A stretch of DNA of 64,000 bases, from NCBI RefSeq assembly GCF_034521915.1, contig NZ_JAXHLU010000004.1, forward strand, positions 372,001 to 436,000, in the 5' to 3' direction. The notes below the pieces were generated by a model, which saw only the letters and a program-made list of their open reading frames with translations, had not been told where the DNA came from and ran no database searches. This document shows, piece after piece, positions 34,148 to 42,065 of this stretch. A program made the translations under genes and the position numbers. Source of the stretch: Fodinibius sp034521915 (GTDB lineage: Bacteria > Bacteroidota > Rhodothermia > Balneolales > Balneolaceae). The first letter of the stretch is position 1. Each line of letters begins with the position of its first letter.

Positions 34148-34711
34148 ATGGATTCCAAGAAACCGGTTACGATTGATCTGTTAAAAAATCTTAGTCTCTC
34201 CAAAGCCATTGGTGTAATACTATTAATTAGTAGTGTGGCATTCGGCTTTTTAATCTGGCTTATTTATTACAAAGGAGGGAGCGACTACAGTTCGAATCTG
34301 ATTACGAGTCTGCCTGCACTCAATGCACTATTGAATAGTACGAGTGCAGTACTGCTGATATTTGGATATCGGGCAATACGTCAGCGAGATTTTAGCAAGC
34401 ATATGAAATTTAACCTCACTGCTTTTGTAACCTCAACTTTTTTTCTGATCAGTTATGTGATCTATCATAACTTTCATGGCAGTACCCCATTTACGGGGGA
34501 AGGATTTATTCGACCGATATACTTCTTTATTCTCATTTCTCATATTATTTTATCAGCAGTTGTAATGCCGATGATATTAACCAGTTTTTATCTGGCCTTT
34601 TCTGGAAAGCTGAAATTGCATCGCAAGGTGTCTAAAGTTACACTGCCAGTATGGTTGTATGTATCTGTAACAGGAGTGGTGATTTTCTTTATGCTGCGAG
34701 CGTATTCCTAA
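34148..34711 (+). CDS. DUF420 domain membrane protein (possible cytochrome oxidase assembly factor)
   Basis: A 187-residue polytopic protein of the DUF420 family, with about five helices. Family landmarks are SLPALNALLNSTSAVLLIFG near residue 55, the His-rich KHMKFNLTAF and SYVIYHNFHGSTPFTGEG, and LHRKVSKVTLPVWLYVSVTG near the C-terminus. DUF420 proteins such as Bacillus CtaM are needed for heme-copper oxidase maturation. The divergent position next to the act-cox operon fits that role. Conserved histidines could bind metal or heme. Confidence 0.85.
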   Translation: MDSKKPVTIDLLKNLSLSKAIGVILLISSVAFGFLIWLIYYKGGSDYSSNLITSLPALNALLNSTSAVLLIFGYRAIRQRDFSKHMKFNLTAFVTSTFFLISYVIYHNFHGSTPFTGEGFIRPIYFFILISHIILSAVVMPMILTSFYLAFSGKLKLHRKVSKVTLPVWLYVSVTGVVIFFMLRAYS

Positions 34712-34739
34712 AATTGTAAACTTGTGATTTTAACATGAT

Positions 34740-35123
34740 CTAAGGGGTAGACCAGGAGACTTCCATCCCATCAGAAGTCATAGTAGCTGTTGCGGTAATC
34801 TCGACATTTTCATTAGTACCGTTTCCAGTGACGGTTAAGGTATTTCCCGATCCGGAAATTTCGTAACTGCCGTTTTCGTTTTCAGGGTCAATAGATAAAA
34901 TATGCTCCTCGGAAATTCCATCAAACGAATTCCCGCCACCTCCCAACGCGTCTGGCTTCTTGTAATAGATCTGGGCATCATTGATAACCATCAGTATGTC
35001 TTGACGAACTGCCGATTCGTTGGAGTTGTCCCGTGCGTCTTGCATCGTATCAATAGCAACGACGGTTGCTACGCCCACGAGAATACTTACCAGTATGACT
35101 AAAAGTAATTGTTGCTGTCCCAT
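34740..35123 (-). CDS. Small pilin-like protein with minimal leader
   Basis: A 127-residue protein beginning MGQQQLLLVILVSILVGVAT. The start, a lone Met-Gly before a ~20-residue hydrophobic helix, then an exposed domain rich in Gly/Asn/Thr beta strands (SGSGNTLTVTGNG), resembles type IV pilin-like proteins whose leader ends in Gly. The usual Glu at mature position 5 is absent. The C-terminal GMEVSWSTP strand suggests a small beta domain. No pilus genes are adjacent. Function unknown; export by a type IV pilus or type II-like machinery is inferred. Confidence 0.55.
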   Translation of the reverse strand: MGQQQLLLVILVSILVGVATVVAIDTMQDARDNSNESAVRQDILMVINDAQIYYKKPDALGGGGNSFDGISEEHILSIDPENENGSYEISGSGNTLTVTGNGTNENVEITATATMTSDGMEVSWSTP

Positions 35124-35532
35124 AACTCATCTGTTTGAAATATTTCTTTCAAATAAGGAAGAATTTCTCTTTAGATAAACTTGGTTAGCATATCTTAATA
35201 CATCCTAAAAAGGTCTTTACAGCATCCTAAGCATGGATAAGTACCACTTTTTAAAAAATTAAAGAACTTTAAAGCTATAGGAATTACTTTTTGCGCAATT
35301 AGAATAGCTCTCTTAAATAAATTCATGTTGTTCTGCAGATAATTGCGTATCTTCTCCGCAGCTGGTGTTACTTAATATCCCACCTACTCGTTAAACAGGT
35401 TCTTACAATCCTTTCTTTGGTCTGTCGGCGCCTCTGATATATACGGTTTTTGGATAGCGGTTTAGAAGACCGGTACTATAAGTATGTTTTTGTGGCGTCA
35501 GGTATTCATTAATACTCAATTATATTTTATTT
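35124..35532. other. Long upstream region before the DEAD-box helicase
   Basis: No ORF or tRNA is seen in these 409 bases. It contains the divergent promoters of the pilin-like gene and the helicase. A loose TTTG (35416) to TACGGTTTTTG (35442) arrangement is the best promoter-like text, which would leave a leader of roughly 70-80 bases. Confidence 0.35.
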
Positions 35533-37098
35533 ATGACAGATTTAGATTTTAACGAACTTAATATTTCCGATCCTATTCTCAAGGGAATTGAACAGATGGG
35601 ATTCGAAAAGCCAACGCCCGTACAGGTACAATGTATTCCATCGCTTTTGGATGAGAAGGATGTTGTTGGTCAGGCCCAAACAGGAACTGGAAAAACGGCC
35701 GCATTCGGAATTCCGGTGGTACAGAAAACTGATCTTGATATTGCAAATGTACAGACCATCATTATGTGTCCCACTCGTGAGCTGGCGATCCAGGTTACGG
35801 GAGAACTTATCAAGATTGGAAAGCACCTTAATGGATTGAATGTTGTTCCTATTTATGGTGGGCAATCCATATCGCGACAGATAAAAGCTCTCAAACGAGG
35901 TGCCCATATTGTTGTCGGAACTCCGGGGCGAACTATTGATCACCTTCGCCGTGGGACGATGAAGCTGAATAATTTGAAGCGCGTCGTTTTTGACGAGGCA
36001 GATGAAATGTTGAATATGGGATTTCGGGATGATATGGAACAGATTTTATCTTATGCCGATCATCCGGTACAAACAATCATGTTTTCGGCGACGATGTCGA
36101 AAGGGATTCGCAAAATTATGAATCGCTACATGAACAATCCGCAGACGATTACAATAGAACGTAAGAAAGTAACAGCTCCCAATATTGAACAGTATGTGGT
36201 AGAGGTTCGCGACTCTGTTCGCACCGAAGCTATTTGCCGGTTTATGGATATTAATGATTTTAAGTTGGCGCTTGTCTTCTGTAATACCAAACGTAAAACT
36301 GAGCAGGTAACGAGAGAGCTTAAGTCACGAGGATATTCCTCAGATTTTATCAACGGTGATTTAAATCAAAATCAGCGCGATCGTGTGATGGCAAAATTCC
36401 GATCCGGAGCAATCGATATTTTAGTGGGAACGGATGTTGCTGCTCGAGGGCTGGACATCGATGATATCGAAGTGGTATTCAATTATGACATCCCGCAAGA
36501 TCCCGAGTATTATGTGCACCGTATTGGACGAACCGGGCGTGCAGGGCGATCGGGTATGGCGATTACGTTTACCACCCGTCGCAAAAGAAAGGAGCTGCAT
36601 ACCATTGAAAAGCAGATCAAGAATCAGTTGAATCCGCTTGAGATGCCTTCAACGGCTGATGTTAGAATATCACAAATGGCCGGACGCATGGAAGAAGTCG
36701 TAGAAGTGCTTGAAAAGGGAGATTTGCGTCCTTATATCGAGCAGCTTGAAGGATTTACCGATGATCGATTTACGACTATCGAAATTGCGGCTGCACTGCT
36801 TAAGATGAATACTTCAGTGGAAGATTCTTCTGATGATACTGCTCAAGTCGGGCAGTATGATGATTCTGCAATGATTAAAGTTCATTTTAATGTGGGTAAA
36901 AAGAATAATGTATATCCCGGTGATTTAGTCGGAGCAATTGCAGGCGAATCCGGGATTCCGGGGAAAGTGATCGGTAATATCGATATTTTTCCCAAGCACT
37001 CTTTTGTTGATGTACCCGGTCAATATGTAAATCAGGTACTCAATGGAATGAATAGAAACAGAGTGAAAGGCAAAAAGGTGCACGTTAAAGTAGCATAG
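35533..37098 (+). CDS. DEAD-box ATP-dependent RNA helicase with DbpA-type RNA-binding domain
   Basis: A 521-residue DEAD-box helicase. Motifs in order: Q-motif GFEKPTPVQ, Walker A AQTGTGKT near residue 50, PTRELA, DEAD (VVFDEADEMLNMGFRDD), SAT (MFSATMS), and HRIGRTGRAGRSG near residue 335. The C-terminal ~70 residues form a DbpA-like RNA-binding domain (VGAIAGESGIPGKVIGNIDI, FVDVPGQYVNQVL). DeaD/CsdA-type proteins unwind RNA in ribosome assembly and mRNA decay, often under cold stress. A strong terminator follows, so the gene is monocistronic. Confidence 0.93.
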   Translation: MTDLDFNELNISDPILKGIEQMGFEKPTPVQVQCIPSLLDEKDVVGQAQTGTGKTAAFGIPVVQKTDLDIANVQTIIMCPTRELAIQVTGELIKIGKHLNGLNVVPIYGGQSISRQIKALKRGAHIVVGTPGRTIDHLRRGTMKLNNLKRVVFDEADEMLNMGFRDDMEQILSYADHPVQTIMFSATMSKGIRKIMNRYMNNPQTITIERKKVTAPNIEQYVVEVRDSVRTEAICRFMDINDFKLALVFCNTKRKTEQVTRELKSRGYSSDFINGDLNQNQRDRVMAKFRSGAIDILVGTDVAARGLDIDDIEVVFNYDIPQDPEYYVHRIGRTGRAGRSGMAITFTTRRKRKELHTIEKQIKNQLNPLEMPSTADVRISQMAGRMEEVVEVLEKGDLRPYIEQLEGFTDDRFTTIEIAAALLKMNTSVEDSSDDTAQVGQYDDSAMIKVHFNVGKKNNVYPGDLVGAIAGESGIPGKVIGNIDIFPKHSFVDVPGQYVNQVLNGMNRNRVKGKKVHVKVA

Positions 37099-37118
37099 CA
37101 CATTTTTCCGAAAAATAT

Positions 37119-37153
37119 TAAAGCAGGTGTCTTCCAGGGCATCTGCTTTTTTT
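37119..37153 (+). terminator. Terminator after the DEAD-box helicase
   Basis: AAAGCAGGTG pairs with CATCTGCTTT (one G-U pair) across a ~13-base loop, followed by a run of seven or more T. It lies about 20 bases past the helicase stop codon. Confidence 0.8.
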
Positions 37154-37270
37154 ATTCAACTTGGGTTCTCCAATACAAACCAGCATTTCTATATAATTAC
37201 CGAATTTATAGAAATGAATAAATAATTAACTGGGTGAGGACTGTTTGCTTGACATTTTCCTTTTTAAAGG

Positions 37271-37283
37271 GGTTAGGGGTACC
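37271..37283 (+). repeat. Left 13-bp terminal inverted repeat of the GIY-YIG element
   Basis: GGTTAGGGGTACC, perfect reverse complement of 38784-38796. The pairing does not extend beyond 13 bases on either side. Confidence 0.75.
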
Positions 37284-37284
37284 T

Positions 37285-38763
37285 TCATAATTTGGTATAG
37301 GAATAAAAATAACCTTTGTAATGATTTCTTTTTCCTCTAGCTACTCTACTAATTCCACTTCCATTTTTATAACCCATTTGACGGGCAGCTTCAGCAGCAG
37401 ATTCATACTTTTTTATAAACTTGGTTTTGTCTTTTGAATACTGATATACAGTTTTTCCAGGACTGCTATCTTTTTTAGACTTTGACCTCTTTTTGACTTT
37501 ACTACTGATTTTTTCATCAATTTCATTTTTCGTCAACTCTTGATAAGACCAAACATAGCCTAGATAAGTTTTCTGATATTTCCCAATTACTGCACCTGAA
37601 ATTTGTTTGTAATTCCAATCAGGATTTTGACGACAAGCCTCTCTAGCTGAAATCCAAGTATTTACAAGCTCATAACTTTCAGGATTATATTGATATACTT
37701 TTTTAGTATTTGGTTTTTCATATGAGTCGATTTGTTGGGGAATATTTTCTCCTTTTTTGTATCGCCACTGGTATTCTCCCGCACGATAATAATCACCTTC
37801 TGCTACTCTTTTTATGATATTTCTAAACACACCTGTTTGTTCAGCTGCTTCATCAGTGGTTCGAAATGTGTTGATATAATTTCCTTCTAAGTCATATTGA
37901 ATAACTGGCTTAGCTTTTTCTTCATAATGTTTTAATAAATCATTCTGTTCTTCCGCAGTTTTAATCTTTTTTGGGAAATCGTCTGTTTCTTGATAACGCC
38001 ATTGAAAGCCATAAGCGGTTATGTAATTATCATTTTTGGCACATTCTGCAATTTTATTTCCTCCATTTTCAATATCCAGCTTTTCGGCAGCAATAGACGG
38101 TGTTCTAAACTTCTGTATAAAGTTACCCTCCTTATCATATTGTAATACCCAATAATCACTTGGCACAGGGCCAATATGTTGGGGAAAATCTTCAGACTTC
38201 TTATATCTCCATTGATAACCAAAAGCAACATTTGAAATACCTAGACAAACTCTTGGAATTCCTGAAACAGAATTATCACTTACATTTAAATGTAGATTTG
38301 CCTCTTTAATAGAATCCCACTCTCTGATAAATTTACCTTCTAAATCATATTGCAAAACTTTGGTATAAACATCATAGGTTGCTTCACCTCCTGTTGTTTG
38401 ATTGTAGCCATCCTTGTACGCACCTAATTTTTTAATCCATCGAATTTCCTTTTCATTTAATTTTTCTTCGTATATGTCTCTATGTGAAAATTTGAAGTCT
38501 GGATTTATTTTTAAGCAATCTATAATTTCATACTCGAAACAATTCATTCCTTCAGTTCTCATTGCATGGACAATTCCATTTTTTGAGACATTTCTTTCAG
38601 AATGTACTGCATTTCTTCTGCTCTCAATCCTTTTCTTTAAATCTGTAGTTCTACCAACATAGATTTTTCCAGTCTTTATATTCTCTACCTTATAAATTAC
38701 CCCGTAGATATTCTTATCTCGAAGTTCAGATTCAGAATAGATTTTATCTTTATCTATCTGCAT
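37285..38763 (-). CDS. GIY-YIG endonuclease with five NUMOD1-type repeats
   Basis: A 492-residue nuclease. The N-terminal GIY-YIG domain (about 18-125) keeps all catalytic features: GVIY (21-24) and IYVG (34-37), Arg45 in LKKRI, a conserved Glu in NEKEIRWIKKLGA and Asn in GYNQTTGGE. The rest is five DNA-binding-type NUMOD1 repeats of about 60-75 residues, each opening with QYDxEGxFI or similar and closing with a GYQWRY-type segment. This is the build of homing endonucleases. It is free-standing, not in an intron, and is enclosed by perfect inverted repeats, so it probably drives its own mobility. Base and codon use differ from the neighbours, a sign of transfer. Confidence 0.85.
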   Translation of the reverse strand: MQIDKDKIYSESELRDKNIYGVIYKVENIKTGKIYVGRTTDLKKRIESRRNAVHSERNVSKNGIVHAMRTEGMNCFEYEIIDCLKINPDFKFSHRDIYEEKLNEKEIRWIKKLGAYKDGYNQTTGGEATYDVYTKVLQYDLEGKFIREWDSIKEANLHLNVSDNSVSGIPRVCLGISNVAFGYQWRYKKSEDFPQHIGPVPSDYWVLQYDKEGNFIQKFRTPSIAAEKLDIENGGNKIAECAKNDNYITAYGFQWRYQETDDFPKKIKTAEEQNDLLKHYEEKAKPVIQYDLEGNYINTFRTTDEAAEQTGVFRNIIKRVAEGDYYRAGEYQWRYKKGENIPQQIDSYEKPNTKKVYQYNPESYELVNTWISAREACRQNPDWNYKQISGAVIGKYQKTYLGYVWSYQELTKNEIDEKISSKVKKRSKSKKDSSPGKTVYQYSKDKTKFIKKYESAAEAARQMGYKNGSGISRVARGKRNHYKGYFYSYTKL

Positions 38764-38783
38764 ATAGATCTTGAAATTTGATT

Positions 38784-38796
38784 GGTACCCCTAACC
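38784..38796 (-). repeat. Right 13-bp terminal inverted repeat of the GIY-YIG element
   Basis: GGTACCCCTAACC, perfect reverse complement of 37271-37283, located 20 bases upstream of the endonuclease ATG. It may also overlap its promoter. Confidence 0.75.
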
Positions 38797-38815
38797 TATA
38801 CTTATCACAACAAGC

Positions 38816-38845
38816 ACAGGTCGTAATAATATTATGACAACCTGT
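38816..38845. promoter_or_regulatory. 30-bp near-perfect palindrome
   Basis: A dyad centred between 38830 and 38831, with arms ACAGGT...ACCTGT and core GTAATAATATTATGAC. Thirteen of fifteen symmetric positions pair. There is no T-run on either strand, so it is more like an operator than a terminator. It sits just outside the right repeat of the GIY-YIG element, upstream of that gene. Confidence 0.45.
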
Positions 38846-38965
38846 TTTCAGTTTGTTAAATAATTCATCTAAGTACAAATTAATATTAGTGCCCGATATT
38901 ATGTGAACTCTTGTTGCTATAACAGGTACGGATAATATTCTTGCTGAAAGGAGAGATATATCGTG

Positions 38966-40162
38966 CTATTTTACTTCCTGCGGACGAGCGGCTCCCAAGC
39001 CAAAAATAAGTTTAGCTCCTACAATAATTAACAGAAAAAGAAGAGGGATAAACCATGCGCCGGTGAAGTCGTACATAGCTCCGAACAGGGTAGGTCCGAT
39101 GGCAGCAAGTAAGTAACCGATGGATTGTGACATTCCCGACAATTCGGTAGCTGTTTCACTGTTGGATGATCGGAGTACAATAAACAAGAGTGCCAGGCCA
39201 AAACTGCCACCAAGTGCCAGGCCAATCAATGATGCCCAGAGAGCAACCAAGAATGGATCGGGAAACATCAATCCTATTAAACTTATAGCTTCGGCAATTA
39301 TAAGTGTCCAGACGATCTTTCTCTGATCGTTAATTTTTTCTGCCAAGACTGGGATAAAGATCGTACCGACGACACCCATAGCCTGTGATAGAGAAAGCAT
39401 CCACCCGGCGTTACTGGGAGAAAGCCCGCGATCTTGAAGAATTTCCGGCAGCCAGGCTAAGACCACATAAAATGCAAGAGATTGGAGTCCCATAAATAAT
39501 GCTACTTGCCAGGCCACAAGTGAACCTCCCAGTTCTTTCATGGATGTTAAAAAGTTGCGCTCCTGTTTTGGAACTGTCAGATCTTTTAGCTGGGGAAGCC
39601 AAACGATAAAAGCAAGGATAGAAAGGGCTGCCCAGGATCCAAGCGACCAACGCCATCCCCAGCCTAAGTCATGGGCTAGGGGTACGCTAACCCCGGCTGC
39701 TACAGTTGCTCCAAGTCCCAGCATGCTGGAATACACGCTTGTCATAATTCCGGTATGATTGGGAAAATCGCGCTTAACCAGGCTGGGCAGCAGTACATTG
39801 CCAAAAGCGATTGCAATGCCCAATAATAACGTTCCCGCAAAAAGAGCCCAGTTTGCAGGAACAACCCGAAGTAGAATACCTCCGGAAAGCAAGGCCATAG
39901 CCAAAGCCAAGGTCCCTTCAATTCCCATGCGTTTAGTGAACAGCGGCGTTAATGTTGAAAGTACACCGAACGCCAGCAGGGGTAGTGTGGTGAGTAATCC
40001 CAGCATGGCATTAGAGAGCCCGGTAGCTTCTCGGATGGTACTTATCAGTGGGCCAACCCCCGCCAGTGCAGGACGCAGGTTCAGGGCAATAAGCACGATG
40101 CCCGAAATAAGTAAAATGTTTTTGAGACGAGAATTTTGTTCAAATGGGGAAGATGCAGCCAT
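38966..40162 (-). CDS. MFS transporter, CynX/NimT (cyanate permease-like) family
   Basis: A 398-residue transporter with twelve predicted helices. It matches the CynX/NimT (CP) branch of the major facilitator superfamily: the first helix is followed by ALNLRPALAGVGPLISTI, with NVLLPSLVKRDFPNHTG near residue 125, and the DFTGAWF segment near the C-terminus. Members include cyanate and 2-nitroimidazole transporters, but substrates of most are unknown. The divergent neighbour is an oxidoreductase; no cyanase is nearby, so cyanate transport is not supported by context. Confidence 0.88.
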   Translation of the reverse strand: MAASSPFEQNSRLKNILLISGIVLIALNLRPALAGVGPLISTIREATGLSNAMLGLLTTLPLLAFGVLSTLTPLFTKRMGIEGTLALAMALLSGGILLRVVPANWALFAGTLLLGIAIAFGNVLLPSLVKRDFPNHTGIMTSVYSSMLGLGATVAAGVSVPLAHDLGWGWRWSLGSWAALSILAFIVWLPQLKDLTVPKQERNFLTSMKELGGSLVAWQVALFMGLQSLAFYVVLAWLPEILQDRGLSPSNAGWMLSLSQAMGVVGTIFIPVLAEKINDQRKIVWTLIIAEAISLIGLMFPDPFLVALWASLIGLALGGSFGLALLFIVLRSSNSETATELSGMSQSIGYLLAAIGPTLFGAMYDFTGAWFIPLLFLLIIVGAKLIFGLGAARPQEVK

Positions 40163-40328
40163 CCGTAAAGTTGAGAATTCTAAAATTTATATCGTTATAA
40201 TAAGGCGAGCCAAAGATACAAAACTGAAATGAGTATTCATGAGCATTATCGTTTCTGATAGCTGCTAATAAATTTGTGGTAATGTAGAGTGTACACCTCA
40301 AATGAACAGCCTTTAAAGACTAAATTTT

Positions 40329-41354
40329 ATGAGACAAATTGTAAACACATCAAATGGGGGATACGAGGTGCTGGACGTTCAGGAAGTTGCAGACCTCCAG
40401 CCCAAATCAAATGAAGTTATTATTAAGGTAAAAGCTTCAGGATTAAACTTTGCAGATATTTTAGCGCGAAAAGGGCAGTATCCGGATGGGCCTGATAAGC
40501 CTTGCGTAATGGGATATGAGGTTTCGGGAGTAGTAGCATCCATTGGCAATCAGGTTGATGAGGAATGGCTGGGGAAAGAGGTCATTACCTTTACACGTTT
40601 TAAGGGTCAGGCCGAGCAAGTAGCAGTACGTGAATCGCAACTGTTCGAAAAGCCTGATCGATTATCATTTGAAGAAGCGGCAGCCCTGCCGGTTAATTAT
40701 TTGACAGCCCATATCTTAATTACTGTGATGGGATCGTTGCAATCGTATGAATCTATTTTGATTCACAACGTGGGCGGGGGCGTAGGAATTGCCGCTTTAG
40801 ATATTGCTCAGCATATAGGCGCCACGACCTATGGCACGTCCAGCAAACGAAAGCACGAATTTTTAGCCGAACGCGGACTCGATTATGCCATCGATTATCG
40901 CAATAAGGATTGGTTTGAAGAGTTAATGGAATTGACCGATGGAAAAGGAGTTGAATTAATCACCGATCCTTTGGGAGGTAAAGAATGGAAGCGAAGTTAC
41001 AAAGCACTGCGTGCAACGGGACGTTTGGGGATGTTTGGTATTTCTTCTGCGAGTGAGGGGACAAGCGGAGGAATAGGAGCAATGTGGAGCATGTTAAAAA
41101 CAGTTGTACAGATGCCGTTTTATCATCCTCTTCCATTGATTGGCAAGAATCGAGGCGTATTTGGCGTTAATTTGGGACACTTGTGGCACGAGCCGGAAAA
41201 AGCTAAAGTTTGGATGCAGGAAATACTAAAAGGAGTAGAAGAGGGGTGGATTAATCCGCATGTGGATGCGATATTTCAGTTTGAGGAAGTGGCTGAAGCG
41301 CATCGTTATATCGAAGAGCGAAAAAATATCGGAAAGGTTATTTTAAGACCTTAG
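40329..41354 (+). CDS. Medium-chain dehydrogenase, quinone-oxidoreductase (VAT-1-like) type
   Basis: A 341-residue zinc-independent MDR enzyme. It has SGLNFADILARKGQYPDGP and PCVMGYEVSGVV in the catalytic domain, LPVNYLTAHILI, and the nucleotide-binding GGGVGIAALDIAQHIGA near residue 155 (read as VGGGVGIAALD). The zinc-ligand cysteines of alcohol dehydrogenases are missing. Family members reduce quinones or enones with NADPH; this one resembles the VAT-1/synaptic vesicle branch. The deoxyribonucleotidase gene follows after 18 bases, so they are probably cotranscribed. Confidence 0.88.
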   Translation: MRQIVNTSNGGYEVLDVQEVADLQPKSNEVIIKVKASGLNFADILARKGQYPDGPDKPCVMGYEVSGVVASIGNQVDEEWLGKEVITFTRFKGQAEQVAVRESQLFEKPDRLSFEEAAALPVNYLTAHILITVMGSLQSYESILIHNVGGGVGIAALDIAQHIGATTYGTSSKRKHEFLAERGLDYAIDYRNKDWFEELMELTDGKGVELITDPLGGKEWKRSYKALRATGRLGMFGISSASEGTSGGIGAMWSMLKTVVQMPFYHPLPLIGKNRGVFGVNLGHLWHEPEKAKVWMQEILKGVEEGWINPHVDAIFQFEEVAEAHRYIEERKNIGKVILRP

Positions 41355-41372
41355 CAATAAAAATTATCAGAT

Positions 41373-41819
41373 ATGGAAATTGTGTACTTAGATATGGATA
41401 ACGTACTGGTCGATTTTGAGCATGGCATCGATCAGCTTTCTGAGGAAACCTATAACGAATATGAAGATGATCTCGATGAGGTGCCCGGATTCTTTAGGGA
41501 TTTACCACCTGTCGATGGTGCCATCGATGCCTTCCACAAATTAAACGAGCAGTATGATGTCTATATCCTTTCAACAGCCCCGTGGCGAAATCCATCAGCA
41601 TGGATTGACAAATTGCTGTGGGTAAAGAAACATCTGCCCCAAGCAGCACATAAGCGCCTTATTTTGAGCCATAACAAGCACCTTAACAGGGGCCATTATC
41701 TTATTGATGATCGTACGGCTAACGGTGCTGGGGATTTTCAGGGCGAACATATCCATTTTGGTCAAAAGCCGTTTCACGATTGGGATGCTGTATTAAATTA
41801 TCTGCTTGAACGTGTTTAG
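41373..41819 (+). CDS. 5'(3')-deoxyribonucleotidase (NT5C-type HAD phosphatase)
   Basis: A 148-residue HAD-superfamily phosphatase of the 5'-nucleotidase, deoxy, type C family. The catalytic motif is DMDNVLVDF (nucleophile Asp7, general acid Asp9). Other landmarks are LPPVDGAIDAFHKL, YILSTAPWRNPSAW with the Ser/Thr of motif II, the motif III Lys in HKRLILSHNK, and the motif IV acidic pair in YLIDDRTANGAG. It dephosphorylates deoxynucleoside monophosphates and so helps balance dNTP pools. Cytoplasmic. Confidence 0.9.
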   Translation: MEIVYLDMDNVLVDFEHGIDQLSEETYNEYEDDLDEVPGFFRDLPPVDGAIDAFHKLNEQYDVYILSTAPWRNPSAWIDKLLWVKKHLPQAAHKRLILSHNKHLNRGHYLIDDRTANGAGDFQGEHIHFGQKPFHDWDAVLNYLLERV

Positions 41820-41858
41820 CGGTTAGATTAGATGGCAAGAACCAAGAAATACCTGCCG

Positions 41859-41991
41859 TGTCATCCCGGACTCCGATCCGGGATCTCGTAAGGACTATAT
41901 CGTTGATCTGGCAAGAGTTTTAATCAACGTTTCTTGTCCCTGCGAGATCCTGAAACCCCGAAAAGTCGGGGCAGGCCAAGTTCAGGTGACA
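41859..41991. repeat. Fold-back repeat with TGTCA/TGACA ends (copy 2)
   Basis: Begins TGTCATCCCGGA and ends TTCAGGTGACA, like the element at 5411-5500. Nested arms pair: GGATCTCGTAAGGAC (41881-41895) with GTCCCTGCGAGATCC (41936-41950), and CGTTGAT (41901-41907) with ATCAACG (41923-41929). Side hairpins are CCCGGACTCCGATCCGGG at the left and CCCCGAAAAGTCGGGG at the right. The whole unit can form one long cruciform. No coding capacity. Confidence 0.7.
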
Positions 41992-41997
41992 CATTCA

Positions 41998-42060
41998 CTA
42001 CTTTTTAACCGCTAAATCCAACTGCTCAAACAGTTCTTCTTTGATCGGATTATATTCCAT
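41998..42060 (-). other. Short ORF remnant beside the fold-back repeat
   Basis: A 20-codon ORF (MEYNPIKEELFEQLDLAVKK) starts 5 bases after the stop of the alpha/beta hydrolase and ends only 7 bases from the repeat edge. It reads like the N-terminus of a normal protein cut short. It may be a gene truncated by the repeat, or meaningless. Confidence 0.25.
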
Positions 42061-42065
42061 CACAG

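Larger units (their letters stand above)
37271..38796. mobile_element. Putative GIY-YIG/NUMOD1 mobile element with 13-bp terminal inverted repeats
   Basis: GGTTAGGGGTACC at 37271-37283 and its exact reverse complement GGTACCCCTAACC at 38784-38796 bracket a single gene that fills the space: its stop codon lies 1 base from the left repeat and its ATG 20 bases from the right one. The interior is visibly more A/T-, Lys- and Asn-rich than flanking genes. No clear target-site duplication is seen. The arrangement suggests a small transposon-like or homing unit of about 1.5 kb. Confidence 0.6.

Noticed and set aside
37285..38763. GIY-YIG gene as part of a group I intron or intein
   Set aside because: No interrupted host gene or intron core was seen on either side; the flanks are intergenic and the gene has its own inverted repeats.
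38966..40162. Naming the MFS gene cynX (cyanate transporter)
   Set aside because: Family similarity alone does not give the substrate, and no cyanase or carbonic anhydrase is nearby.
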